Positions 26,748-35,533 are shown, counted from the stretch's first letter. The stretch is DNA of 36,689 bases from Chitinophagaceae bacterium UBA1946 (GCA_002336815.1 DDEU01000074.1:1-36689), one strand, 5' to 3'. Notes: a model not told the origin generated them from the letters alone. Program-made: numbers and translations.

Positions 26748-29597
26748 ATGACCCGATCATTCTCTATCATATCGTTGGCGGTTTTATTATTGCCGTTGCT
26801 TGCACAGTCGCAGAACTTTGGTGGTAACCCTGCAGCACAAAAGTGGAAACAGGTAAATACAAATTCTTCAAGGGTGATATTCCCGGCGGGATTAGACAGC
26901 CAGGCGCAACGCATCAGCAACGTGGTGCAGCTACTGGATACTGCCACTTTATACAGCATTGGTAATAAAACCAGGAAATGGAATATCGTATTGCTGAATC
27001 AAACTACGGAGGCCAATGCCTATGTACGCCTGGCGCCGGTGCTCAGCGAACTGTACATGATCCCATCGCAAAATAATTTCGGCAGCGGCAGCATTCGCTG
27101 GGATGACAATCTCATCATTCATGAGAACCGGCACATGCAGCAATTCAGCAATTTTAATCATGGCTTTACAAAAGTGTTTTCATTTTTACTGGGCCAGGAA
27201 GGACAATTGCTGGCGAACGGCATTACGGTACCCAATTACTTTTTTGAAGGAGATGCCGTATGGCAGGAAACGCTGGTAAGCAAACAGGGCAGGGGAAGAA
27301 TGCCTTCTTTTTACAATGGCATGAAGGCATTGTGGCTGGGAGGTAAAAACTATAACTGGATGCAACTGCGTAACGGGTCGCTCCGTAAATTCATTCCCGA
27401 TCACTATGAACTGGGCTACCCGGTACTGTTATACGGTTATGCAAAATATGGGGAAGATTTCTGGAGAAAAGTAACCACGGATGCCGTGGATTTCAAAGGG
27501 GTATTCTATTCTTTCAACAAAGCCGTGCAACGGTATTCAGGCAAAAGCTACCAGCAGTTTACCAAAGACGCACTGGAATATTACAAAGAGCAAACCTTAG
27601 GCACAGCCGTCGTGGCCGATCATTTTAATTACATCACCCCGGTAGAAAAGAACAACGTGGTAGATCATCTCTATCCTCAGTTTGTAAGCGACGATACATT
27701 GATCGTAACAAAAAGATCTTACAAAGAGGTCAATTCCTTTTACCTGCTGGTAAACGGGAAAGAGCAAAAGATCAGGGTGAAAGATTTTGTGCAGGATGAC
27801 TACTTTTCCTATAACAATGGAAAGGTAGTATATGCGGCTTATGAAAGTGACCCCCGCTGGGCAAACCGGAACTACAGTGTGATACAGTTGCTGGATATCT
27901 ATACAGGTCAGCAGGTGCAACTTACCAGCCGGTCAAGATATTTTTCACCAGATATCAAAAAAAACGGTACAGAACTGATCGCTGTTAATGTAAACATAAA
28001 CGGGAGTAATTACCTGCACCGGTTGAATACAGTTACAGGTGAACTGATATTGCAGGTTCCCAATCCCAACAATTACTTTTTTACGCAAACAAAGTACATT
28101 GATGATAACACAGCAGTTAGTGCTGTAAGAAACACAGGTGGTGAAATGGCGTTGGTAAAAGTTGATCTTACTACTGGAACCACGGAAGAGCTGACATCCT
28201 TTGGTTTTAATGTACTCGGTTACCCGGTGGTGAAAGATGGGGTAGTTTATTTCAGCCTGATGGATAACTATAGCAGCAGCAAAGAACGCAAGCCCGCAGA
28301 CCGAATCTTCGCTGTATCATTGGCAGATAAAAAACTTTACCGCATCAGTGACAATATCAATGGCGTTTACCAGCCTGCAGTTAATTCGAAAAATGAATTG
28401 CTGTTCAGCGCTGTTACGAGTGAGGGATCAAGGTTGGCGAAACTCAATCTCAGTGATTTACCGGCGCGGCAACTTGTACACACCGAAAGGCCGGTGTTGA
28501 ATGAAGTGCCTGCTGCTTTTGCATTGCAGCAAAAGGGAGCCGGCGCTTTGTATCAGCTAAAGGAGGAAAAACAGGCCATTACAAAATACCGGAAATTTAG
28601 CCGGCTGCTGAATTTTCACAGCGCAAGGCCATTTGTAGATGGTGCTGATGTGGGATATGTATTTTACGGCGATAATATCCTGAGTAGTTTTCACAACGAG
28701 ATCACATATACTTATAACCGCAATGAACAGAGCCATGCAGCTGCATACGATCTGGTGTATGCCGGTTTTTATCCTGTACTGAGAGCCGGTATTGAAAGAA
28801 CCATCAATCATACCATAACAAGTTCTGCCGGCAATGAGTATAACTACAATGCTACAAAACTAAGTGCAGGTTTTTCTATTCCGTTGAGTTTTATCGGGGG
28901 GCGCACATTTAAATACTTCAATATCGGCGGAGGTTACAATTCAGAGTACATTCCCGACTCTTTGCTTAACAACAAGGTGCAGAATACTGCTTTTAATTAC
29001 TACAATGGTTTTTTATTATTCAGCAACATGAGCCGAAAGCCTTTGCAGTTCATCAACCCTGCATGGGGACAAAGTATTTCTTTGACTTACCGCCATGCAC
29101 TTACCTTCCTGGAGAATCGGAAATTTGTGGCCCATGGGTCATTGTATTTTCCCGGCTTATTCACCAACCACAGCCTGGTGTTTGATGGTGCCTATCAAAG
29201 GAAAGATACGCTGGTAGATTTCTTTAGCCGCACATTCTCCTTTGCACGTGGCTACCAGGAGCTGAACCAGCGGCGGATGTATAAGCTGGGTGTAAATTAT
29301 CACCTGCCATTGTGTTATCCCGACTGGGGTTTTGGCAATATCATTTTTGTTCAGCGCATCCGGATGAATGCTTTTTTTGATTATGGAAGTTCACTTACCA
29401 AATTCAATGATGGCAGCCTGAGAGAGGTCAAAACAAGAAGCGCCGGCACAGAGTTTCATTTTGATACAAAATTATGGAATGCATTGCCGCTGAGTTTTGG
29501 CGTACGGTACAGCCGCCTGCTCGATCCCGATTACCTGAACCCGGGTGCTGTCAATCGCTGGGAGTTCATTGTGCCGATCAATTTAATACCGAATTGA
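26748..29597 (+). CDS. Exported protein: HExxH peptidase-like domain, beta-propeller, probable outer-membrane barrel
   Basis: The 949-aa protein has a signal peptide (residues about 1-21, LLAQSQ). The first domain (about 35-280) contains IIHENRHMQQF, an HExxH zinc motif (H125, E126, H129), and then NYFFEGDAVWQETL, where E167 fits the third zinc ligand of gluzincin or peptidase-MA-like enzymes. Residues about 285-580 show short repeats typical of a TolB/WD40-like propeller (DDTLIVTKRSYKEVNSFYLL, SRYFSPDIKKNGTELIAVN). From about 640 to the end, alternating amphipathic strands suggest a membrane beta-barrel, ending in VPINLIPN. Protease activity is inferred from motif and spacing. The start sits 92 bp after the methyltransferase gene; TAACTTTA close upstream is one base off a -7 box. 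Confidence 0.85.
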   Translation: MTRSFSIISLAVLLLPLLAQSQNFGGNPAAQKWKQVNTNSSRVIFPAGLDSQAQRISNVVQLLDTATLYSIGNKTRKWNIVLLNQTTEANAYVRLAPVLSELYMIPSQNNFGSGSIRWDDNLIIHENRHMQQFSNFNHGFTKVFSFLLGQEGQLLANGITVPNYFFEGDAVWQETLVSKQGRGRMPSFYNGMKALWLGGKNYNWMQLRNGSLRKFIPDHYELGYPVLLYGYAKYGEDFWRKVTTDAVDFKGVFYSFNKAVQRYSGKSYQQFTKDALEYYKEQTLGTAVVADHFNYITPVEKNNVVDHLYPQFVSDDTLIVTKRSYKEVNSFYLLVNGKEQKIRVKDFVQDDYFSYNNGKVVYAAYESDPRWANRNYSVIQLLDIYTGQQVQLTSRSRYFSPDIKKNGTELIAVNVNINGSNYLHRLNTVTGELILQVPNPNNYFFTQTKYIDDNTAVSAVRNTGGEMALVKVDLTTGTTEELTSFGFNVLGYPVVKDGVVYFSLMDNYSSSKERKPADRIFAVSLADKKLYRISDNINGVYQPAVNSKNELLFSAVTSEGSRLAKLNLSDLPARQLVHTERPVLNEVPAAFALQQKGAGALYQLKEEKQAITKYRKFSRLLNFHSARPFVDGADVGYVFYGDNILSSFHNEITYTYNRNEQSHAAAYDLVYAGFYPVLRAGIERTINHTITSSAGNEYNYNATKLSAGFSIPLSFIGGRTFKYFNIGGGYNSEYIPDSLLNNKVQNTAFNYYNGFLLFSNMSRKPLQFINPAWGQSISLTYRHALTFLENRKFVAHGSLYFPGLFTNHSLVFDGAYQRKDTLVDFFSRTFSFARGYQELNQRRMYKLGVNYHLPLCYPDWGFGNIIFVQRIRMNAFFDYGSSLTKFNDGSLREVKTRSAGTEFHFDTKLWNALPLSFGVRYSRLLDPDYLNPGAVNRWEFIVPINLIPN

Positions 29598-29770
29598 TTT
29601 TTATGCTGAAAAAAGACAGCTGTTACGAAAAATGCCGCTGATAATCATAACTGCCAGCATCGTGGCCGCTGTAGAATAAGCGCCTGTAATGTCGCCCTCA
29701 CCAGGTTTGGGATCCGGAATTTAAAATTGTGATTGATCATGGCACTCTATTGGTACTATCCAAAAGCAAG

Positions 29771-29814
29771 AAAGTCGTTTGAACGGTGATCCAGACCTTT
29801 CAAACGACTTTTTT
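29771..29814 (+). terminator. Long-stem terminator downstream of the propeller/barrel gene
   Basis: AAAGTCGTTTGAA pairs perfectly (13 bp) with TTCAAACGACTTT around a 15-nt loop in which GGT and ACC can also pair. Six T end the structure (29809-29814). It lies about 170 bp after the stop at 29597. Confidence 0.8.
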
Positions 29815-30145
29815 AAACTTGAAAAACACACTGAAGAAACCCTATATAATATTTTTATTTGCTGTTTTAAAAGCGATCCTTCCTGTTTACCCTTCCGCAT
29901 CATCGCTTGTGTTATAGGGTTTGCTCAAACTGTGCCAAAAATTAAGTATTTGAAAATCAATAAGTTGAAAAAGCGTTGGTGAGCGTAAATTCTATTTGCC
30001 GGAAGAGAATGCCGGAATTTGGAAACGAATGCCGCAGAAGGATATTAAGCGGCTATGCGTTAGGGTGAGTTGACTGCAGTATCAGGGATGATATCTAACC
30101 CATTAAGGAACAACGTATCGCAGGCGTGTAGGGTATACTTGCAAA

Positions 30146-30175
30146 AGAAACCGGGAAGTTACATTACCGGTTCCC
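30146..30175 (-). terminator. Possible terminator of the TPR lipoprotein gene
   Basis: On the minus strand GGGAACCGG can pair with CCGGTTTCT (six Watson-Crick pairs at the core, then wobbles), followed by TTTT, about 40-65 nt after the stop. The stem is imperfect and the T run short. Confidence 0.4.
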
Positions 30176-30211
30176 GGGCTCAGGAAAATTCAGGTAGGAT
30201 ATCTTCAAGAA

Positions 30212-31294
30212 TTAGTCTTTTAAAAAAGGGTAGGCCTGCTCGTAAGTGCTGATCACCTGTTCGTCGGCATTTCTCAGGGCTTTGTATTTTGAAAAATACA
30301 GTTGAGCATTTTTCTTATCGTCTTTGTCAACATACAATGATACAAGTTCTGTGTATGCCCCCGGAAAGGCCGGCTTGCTGGCGGTAACCTTCAGGTAATA
30401 GTTCAGGGCTGCTTCTTTCTCACCTTTTATGTAGCTGATAAGCCCGCGGTAATAATCCAAAAAAGGGTCTTTATTGATCACGGAGTCTACCTGGTTAATG
30501 GCATTCATGGCATTTTCATATTCCTTCCTTAAGATATACAGGTCAATCATGGTGATCTGTATACCCGGCTCGGCAGCATATTTTTGCTGGAAGAGGGCTA
30601 TTTCTCTCATGTACACTGAATCATCCAGGTTAGAGGCGATCTGCACATTCAATACTGCCGCCACCCTTGTATTGCGTATCGCAGGCGGCAGTTCATCCAT
30701 TTCTTTTTTGGCCGCTTTATAATTTTCTTTTTGCATCAGGCGCTTTACTGCCTGGAGCCTTTCACCCGCTGCATCTGCGCTGGCATCTGATTCCCCCATC
30801 AGTTTATCCACGATCTCGGCCATCGACTTACTGATGTTTTCTCCGGAGGTATAAATGAGTATATCAGCGATCCCTACTTTGTCTTTCAACTTGGTAAGTT
30901 CCACGTCAAAATAATTAAAACCACCATCTCCCTGCGCCCGGAAAATGACCCGCTGCATTTCATTTTTCTCATAGCGTTTTACTTTTTCAAAACTGCCCTG
31001 CTTACCCATGATCTCGAAAATGCTTTTTTCAAAACCGGAATTTTTCAATCCTTTCGTGAGCCCGGATTCGATCTCGTTTTTGTATTTAACTTCTTTGATT
31101 TTTGAGATGCGGTCACTCAGGGCCTGCACCAGCAGGTTAGACGTGATAAAATCAGCCCGGTGCCTGGTGGCAGCGAGTTCCATATCTTTTGCAAACTGTT
31201 CGGCTTCTGCCGAACTTACTTTTTGTTCAGAAGGCTTACAATGACTCAACAATACCATACAGGCAAAAAGCGGGAGAATCAATCTGGTGATCAT
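30212..31294 (-). CDS. TPR-containing lipoprotein of unknown function
   Basis: The 360-aa protein starts with a lipoprotein signal ending LLSHC (C19), so it should be anchored in the envelope. Residues about 25-165 form an alpha/beta domain I do not recognise. Residues about 175-355 are helical with the spacing of tetratricopeptide repeats; LDYYRGLISYIKGEKEAALNYY and AYTELVSLYVDKDDKKNAQLYF are the clearest. TPR arrays usually bind partner proteins. The gene follows the TonB-dependent receptor gene on the same strand, but a hairpin terminator lies between them, so it is probably transcribed separately. Confidence 0.85.
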   Translation of the reverse strand: MITRLILPLFACMVLLSHCKPSEQKVSSAEAEQFAKDMELAATRHRADFITSNLLVQALSDRISKIKEVKYKNEIESGLTKGLKNSGFEKSIFEIMGKQGSFEKVKRYEKNEMQRVIFRAQGDGGFNYFDVELTKLKDKVGIADILIYTSGENISKSMAEIVDKLMGESDASADAAGERLQAVKRLMQKENYKAAKKEMDELPPAIRNTRVAAVLNVQIASNLDDSVYMREIALFQQKYAAEPGIQITMIDLYILRKEYENAMNAINQVDSVINKDPFLDYYRGLISYIKGEKEAALNYYLKVTASKPAFPGAYTELVSLYVDKDDKKNAQLYFSKYKALRNADEQVISTYEQAYPFLKD

Positions 31295-31352
31295 GCTGAT
31301 TGTTTTTTTAAAGTTAACTGTTTATTCGAAGCCATCATGACCATAGCAAATA

Positions 31353-31381
31353 AAAATGCACCGCAGGAACTACGGTGCATT
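31353..31381 (-). terminator. Terminator of the TonB-dependent receptor gene
   Basis: AATGCACCG pairs perfectly with CGGTGCATT (9 bp, 9-nt loop). On the minus strand it is followed by TTTATTT, starting 20 bp after the receptor stop. Confidence 0.85.
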
Positions 31382-31401
31382 GGCCAGCCTATTTGCAATT
31401 G

Positions 31402-33561
31402 TTACAACCTTACATTTACACCGATCATAAAATTAAAAGGCGCCATCGGGAAATAGAAATTTTCCGTTGCCACTGCTCCGCCATATACATAACTAAAAGT
31501 ATAACCGTTGGCTTCGTATTTTTTATTGAATACATTATTGAGTTGTACGATAAAAGTGGTTGCTTTAAACAGCTTGTTCTCCAGGAGATAGCTCAGTCTT
31601 ACATCTTCTAAAAAATAAGGATTGATGCTCCGGCTCTTTTGAGAAGTATTGTCCATGTACTGGCGCCCGGTGTATTTGCTGATAAGGCTGATGCCTGCAT
31701 TTTTAACCGGGATAAAATTGATGCTGCCGGTGCCCGTAATCGCTGGTGAAAATGAAATGTCTGTTGACTTGTAAAAATTATTTTTTGTTCCGCCATTATC
31801 AAAATCATCTATCAGTTCGGTGTAGTTACTGATCTTATTCTCACTCAGCGTACAATTGGCGCTGATATTAGCAAAGTCCGTTAGTTCAACCTTCGCCTGC
31901 AGTTCAATCCCCAGCCGGTAACTGTTCGGTACATTGGTTCTCGTATATGCGCCCACGTCATTGATGTTGCCAACCAATACCAGTTGGTTGTGGTACTTCA
32001 TATAGTAAATATTGGCGCTGTAAAAAGATCCTTTCCGCCGGCGTTCAACACCCAGTTCAATATCCTGCAATAACTCCGGCCTGGGCTCACTGTTCACGCT
32101 TTCAAAGTCATCCCGGTTAGGTTCATGGCTGGCAAGGGCATAAGAGGCATAAGCCATCCAGTCGCTTTTGGTGTAAGTAATACCGATCTTCGGATTAAGA
32201 AAACTATAAGATTTGTTGATGATGATGCCGGGATTATTCCTGAACCCATTGATATTGTAGTGAACCGTTCTGTACTGCACATCCAAAAAACTTTGCCAGT
32301 TGTTGCTCCATTGTTCGCTCCACTTGGTATACAAAGAGAAATCTTTCTTATTTGCCGTGAGATCGTACCACCTGTAATTGAGCGGTACGGCGGCCTGTAC
32401 ATCGGCCCAGATAATATCGCCATAGTGTTTACCGTCATACCTGTTCCAGCCTCCACCGGCAGTAAACTGCGTGTTGTTTTTTTGATGTTGAACAGAAAAT
32501 ACAGTTCCGTAAAATTTGTTGTTGAGCCAAAGCCTGCGAACGATGTCAGTGTTTCTGATCGTGGTATCGCCATTGTAATATTCTGTAAGGCCATAGTCCA
32601 GTAAGTCTTCACCTGCCTTGTATTGCTCGTAATAGCCTTTGCCCCTTGTAAGGAAAATGGCGGCATTGGCTTTCCAGTAGGGGTTAAACGCATGATTGTA
32701 AAAGAACTGGTAATGAGTTTGTGTGTAATCATCTACCTGGTTCTCATAAGGCTTCTCGCTTTTTTCCGTGCCGGCGGAGTTATACCTGCGGTTTGTTTTT
32801 AAGGAATCCTGCGGTACACCATCCCAGGCCTGGTATGTTTTTTCATGACCGGAAAAAATATTGAAGCGGAAAGAATTTTTTTCTCCTGTCCAGGCCGTAC
32901 TCACATAAAATGATTTTAATGCGGTGGTGGCCCTGTCAATATAACCATCACTGCTGATTTTGCTCAACCGGCCATCGATGGTAACATGTTTGCCGATCAG
33001 CCCGCTGCCGAATTTGAAAGTGTTCTTCCAGGTATTGTAACTGCCATAACTGTTATTGACCTCCGCATAGCATTTTTTATTGAGCTCATTGGTAGCAACA
33101 TTGATGCTGGCCCCAAAAGCGCCTGCACCATTGCTGCTGGTGCCAATGCCCCGCTGCACCTGGATGCTGTTGGCAGAAGAAGCCAGGTCCGGAAGATCTA
33201 CCCAGTAAGTGCCCTGGCTTTCGGCATCGTTGTAGGGGATGCCATTGAGAGTAACATTGATCCTGGTGGCGTCTGTGCCACGTATCCTTATTCCCGTATA
33301 ACCTACGCCATTGCCTGCATCCGAGTTAACGATCACCGAAGGGGTTTGATTGAGAATGAAAGGCATGTCCTGCCCAATATTGAGCTGCTCAATTTCCTTT
33401 TGGGTGATATTGGTTTTGGCAAAGGGCGATTTGTCTGCCGCTCTTATCGCCAGCACTTCCACGGGTTTAAGATAGAACGTGTCATTGAATTTTCCGGGTA
33501 CCTGGGCTATCGCAGGGATCAGGGGGGTACACAGCAAACAGCTGATTAGTACATGTTTCAT
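31402..33561 (-). CDS. TonB-dependent outer-membrane receptor, probable thiamine (or precursor) transporter
   Basis: I start at ATG 33561, giving 719 aa with a signal peptide (MKHVLISCLLCTPLIPAIAQ). The ATG 14 codons upstream would place polar residues ahead of it. The plug domain spans about 30-160: IEQLNIGQDMPFILNQTPSV, GIRIRGTDATRINVTLNGIP and VQRGIGTSSNGAGAFGASIN are standard TonB-receptor plug motifs. The rest is a 22-strand-type barrel. No carboxypeptidase-like N-terminal domain is present. Substrate inference rests on the TPP riboswitch directly upstream: Bacteroidota are known to put outer-membrane thiamine receptors (OMP-thi) under such control. Thiamine salvage genes are not adjacent. 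A terminator follows the gene. Confidence 0.93.
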   Translation of the reverse strand: MKHVLISCLLCTPLIPAIAQVPGKFNDTFYLKPVEVLAIRAADKSPFAKTNITQKEIEQLNIGQDMPFILNQTPSVIVNSDAGNGVGYTGIRIRGTDATRINVTLNGIPYNDAESQGTYWVDLPDLASSANSIQVQRGIGTSSNGAGAFGASINVATNELNKKCYAEVNNSYGSYNTWKNTFKFGSGLIGKHVTIDGRLSKISSDGYIDRATTALKSFYVSTAWTGEKNSFRFNIFSGHEKTYQAWDGVPQDSLKTNRRYNSAGTEKSEKPYENQVDDYTQTHYQFFYNHAFNPYWKANAAIFLTRGKGYYEQYKAGEDLLDYGLTEYYNGDTTIRNTDIVRRLWLNNKFYGTVFSVQHQKNNTQFTAGGGWNRYDGKHYGDIIWADVQAAVPLNYRWYDLTANKKDFSLYTKWSEQWSNNWQSFLDVQYRTVHYNINGFRNNPGIIINKSYSFLNPKIGITYTKSDWMAYASYALASHEPNRDDFESVNSEPRPELLQDIELGVERRRKGSFYSANIYYMKYHNQLVLVGNINDVGAYTRTNVPNSYRLGIELQAKVELTDFANISANCTLSENKISNYTELIDDFDNGGTKNNFYKSTDISFSPAITGTGSINFIPVKNAGISLISKYTGRQYMDNTSQKSRSINPYFLEDVRLSYLLENKLFKATTFIVQLNNVFNKKYEANGYTFSYVYGGAVATENFYFPMAPFNFMIGVNVRL

Positions 33562-33606
33562 TGCAGTAAAATTTAAGCTGAATACCGGGCCCACGAAGTG
33601 CAATTG

Positions 33607-33626
33607 TTGCTCCTTTTGCTAAAGGA
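33607..33626 (-). promoter_or_regulatory. Hairpin between riboswitch and receptor start
   Basis: On the minus strand CTCCTTT pairs with AAAGGAG around AGCA, just after the aptamer and about 45 nt before the ATG. No T run follows, so it is not a standard terminator. It may be part of the expression platform, perhaps acting at translation (inference). Confidence 0.5.
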
Positions 33627-33635
33627 GGGGCATTT

Positions 33636-33737
33636 CTTCCTACGCAGGTATTATCCTGTTCAGGTTAGCGGGTGTGATCTCAGCGAAAGTTGTCATGTTG
33701 AGCTTGGCGAAACATAACAACTTAAGCACCCCGGAAA
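33636..33737 (-). promoter_or_regulatory. TPP riboswitch (thi-box) controlling the TonB-dependent receptor
   Basis: The minus strand reads GGGGTGC, then a long P3a-like arm (AAGTTGTTATG pairing loosely with CATGACAACTT), then CTGAGA, ACACCCG, AACCTGAACAGGATAATACC and TGCGTAGGAA. These are the conserved thi-box blocks in correct order and spacing. GGGTG/CACCC forms P2 and TTTCC/GGAAG can close P1. The aptamer binds thiamine pyrophosphate and normally turns expression down. It sits about 75 nt before ATG 33561. Confidence 0.96.
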
Positions 33738-33766
33738 TTCAGACGGTTAAAAGAGCGATCAGGACA

Positions 33767-33774
33767 CAAATGTA
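33767..33774 (-). promoter_or_regulatory. Probable -7 box of the riboswitch-receptor transcript
   Basis: The minus strand reads TACATTTG, an exact TAnnTTTG match and the same octamer as at 36412-36419. It would start transcription near 33763, about 26 nt before the aptamer. No TTTG is present at the proper distance upstream. Confidence 0.6.
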
Positions 33775-33849
33775 GGGAGGATCAAAGGATTTTTTTTAAA
33801 AATTTGTAACATTTGATTTTTACCAACGTATCAAGATAAAAATATAGCC

Positions 33850-34566
33850 ATGAAAAAATTATTATTTGCTGCCCTTACCTTTTGTAGCCTGCAGTTGTTT
33901 GCACAGGATGTGGTAGTGAACGATGCCAATGCAGAACGGCGAACCCTCAATGCAGGATTCACTGCCATCCAGGTGAGTGATGGAATCGAATTGTTACTTA
34001 CGCAGGGCAATGAAGAAACGGTGGCGGTAAGCGCCTCAGATGAAAAGTACATGGAGCGTTTTAAAACAGAAGTGGTGGATGGCACCCTCAGGATTTATTA
34101 CGACAACAAGACCATGATCTGGAACAGCAACGAAAAAAGAAAATTGAAAGCCTATGTTTCTTTTAAAAATTTAGACCGGCTGAAAGGTTCCAGTGGGGCA
34201 GATGTAAAGATGAAAAGTGTACTGGCAGTTGAAAACCTTGAGATGAGCTTTACAAGCGGCGCTCAATTTAATGGGGAGGTGAATGTCACCCGGCTCGAAG
34301 CTTCTCAAAACAGCGGAAGTGAGATCAATATCACCGGGAAGGCGGATAACCTCAAGACCGACCTCAGCAGCGGTGCCATATTCAAAGGCTATGATCTTGC
34401 GGTGAATTACTGCGAAGCAAAAGCAAGCAGCGGGGCAGAGGTTCGCATTACGGTGAACAAAGAACTGGCTGCAAAAGCAAACAGTGGCGGCAGCATCAGG
34501 TATAAAGGCGAGGGTGTAGTGAAAGACATTAATGTGAACAGTGGAGGTTCTGTAAAAAGATCCTGA
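33850..34566 (+). CDS. GIN-domain (DUF2807) exported protein, paralogue 1
   Basis: The 238-aa protein has a signal peptide (residues 1-19, LQLFAQ). A conserved opening NDANAERRTLNAGFTAIQVSDGIELLLTQG and SFKNLDRL match the head GIN / DUF2807 family, which folds as a right-handed beta-helix. Rungs recur as (S/T/N)SG(A/S/G) near 116, 137, 156, 175, 195, 213 and 232, spaced 18-21 residues. The biochemical role of the family is not established; exported and probably envelope-associated. It stands 132 bp before a paralogue of exactly the same length on the same strand. TAACATTTG upstream (about 33808) is one base longer than a -7 box. Confidence 0.9.
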   Translation: MKKLLFAALTFCSLQLFAQDVVVNDANAERRTLNAGFTAIQVSDGIELLLTQGNEETVAVSASDEKYMERFKTEVVDGTLRIYYDNKTMIWNSNEKRKLKAYVSFKNLDRLKGSSGADVKMKSVLAVENLEMSFTSGAQFNGEVNVTRLEASQNSGSEINITGKADNLKTDLSSGAIFKGYDLAVNYCEAKASSGAEVRITVNKELAAKANSGGSIRYKGEGVVKDINVNSGGSVKRS

Positions 34567-34698
34567 TAGAAATCCAGTTCAATAGTCATTATCTTTTAGA
34601 ATGAAAACAGGCGGCAATAAATTGTGATTGTTATTGAAAATATCAAACCTGGCACGGAGTTCAGTTTTTACATTCATCATCATTATATACCATCAAAT

Positions 34699-35415
34699 AT
34701 GAAAAAAATAATTCTTTCCATTACCTGTTTCCTGCTCGCTTATGCAGCCGGTGCACAGAATGTGATTGTGAACGACGATAATGCAGAAGCAAGGCAGTTG
34801 AGCGGCAGTTTCAACAGCATTAAAGTGTCAGGTGGCATCGACCTGTATATTTCCCAATCAGAAACAGAAGCCATTGCCGTGAGTGCAACGGAACAAAAAT
34901 ACCGGGATGAGATTAAAACAGTGATTGAAAATGGAGTGCTTCGTATTTACTATGATGCAAAAATGAGCTGGACCAAAGGCAATAAAAAATTAAAAGCGTA
35001 TATCTCCTTTAAAAACCTTGAGCGGCTGGAAGCCAGTGGTGCCAGCGATGTACATGTGGCGGGCACAATTGCTGTACCGGCACTGAGCCTCGATATGAGT
35101 GGCGCCAGTGATTTTAAGGGAGCTGTAAATGTGCACACGCTCGCCCTTGAATTAAGCGGCGCCAGCGATGCAAAGATCAGTGGTACTGCTGCCGATGTAA
35201 CCATACAATCCAGCGGTGCCAGCGATGTAAAAGGGTACGACCTTGTTACAGAAAACTGTACTGCCAAAGCAACCGGTGCATCGGATATCAATATCACCGT
35301 GAATAAAGAACTGAACGTTCATGCCAGTGGTGCCAGCGATGTATTTTACAAAGGCAATTGCGTGATAAGAGACATGCACAGCAGTGGTGCAAGTACGGTG
35401 GCCAGGAGGGGGTGA
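34699..35415 (+). CDS. GIN-domain (DUF2807) exported protein, paralogue 2 with SGASD ladder
   Basis: ATG 34699 (MKKIILSITCFLLAYAAGAQ) gives a clear signal peptide and 238 aa, the same length as its neighbour. An earlier in-frame ATG would add 25 polar residues before the signal. The beta-helix rungs carry (S/T)GASD at about 113, 134, 153, 172, 192 and 210, and SGAST at 229. The positions match the looser motif of paralogue 1 almost residue for residue, but are far more uniform. The opening (NDDNAEARQLSGSFNSIKVS) and SFKNLERL confirm the family. The two genes are a tandem duplication. A surface or matrix role is only inference. Confidence 0.9.
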   Translation: MKKIILSITCFLLAYAAGAQNVIVNDDNAEARQLSGSFNSIKVSGGIDLYISQSETEAIAVSATEQKYRDEIKTVIENGVLRIYYDAKMSWTKGNKKLKAYISFKNLERLEASGASDVHVAGTIAVPALSLDMSGASDFKGAVNVHTLALELSGASDAKISGTAADVTIQSSGASDVKGYDLVTENCTAKATGASDINITVNKELNVHASGASDVFYKGNCVIRDMHSSGASTVARRG

Positions 35416-35530
35416 ATCGTTGGCCTTTGGCCGCAGGCGTTAGGTTTTTGAACGTCGTTTTTTTTGGTAAGAAAAATAAAAATAGCGTAATATTTATAAT
35501 TTAGTAAACCTGCGGCCAACGGCCAATGAT
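35416..35530. repeat. 22-bp inverted repeat flanking a short AT-rich spacer
   Basis: The left arm at 35416-35437 begins right after the stop of the GIN gene and the right arm is at 35509-35530. They are reverse complements at 20 of 22 positions (TTGGCC, GGCCGCAGG core), separated by 71 AT-rich bases. The right arm ends 3 bp before the last base of the convergent esterase gene, so the unit exactly fills the convergent gap. It may serve as a shared terminator structure or be a small mobile repeat. Confidence 0.8.
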
Positions 35531-35533
35531 CCA

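Larger units (their letters stand above)
29598..30211. other. 614-bp intergenic stretch with terminators, no gene recognised
   Basis: The stretch separates the convergent 949-aa protein and TPR lipoprotein genes. It holds two hairpins listed separately and three open frames of 60-67 codons without protein character. On the minus strand, one short stretch around 29609-29725 reads as a proline/glycine-rich then hydrophobic peptide without a start codon, possibly a gene remnant. I could not identify it. Confidence 0.5.

Noticed and set aside
29721..30252. Three short open frames (60-67 codons) in the spacer before the TPR lipoprotein
   Set aside because: They overlap the 29771-29814 terminator on both strands or the end of the neighbouring gene, and show no signal peptide, domain or coding character.
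33607..33626. Hairpin after the TPP aptamer as a rho-independent terminator
   Set aside because: The 7-bp stem is followed by CAACAATT rather than a T run, so a transcription-termination platform is not supported by sequence.
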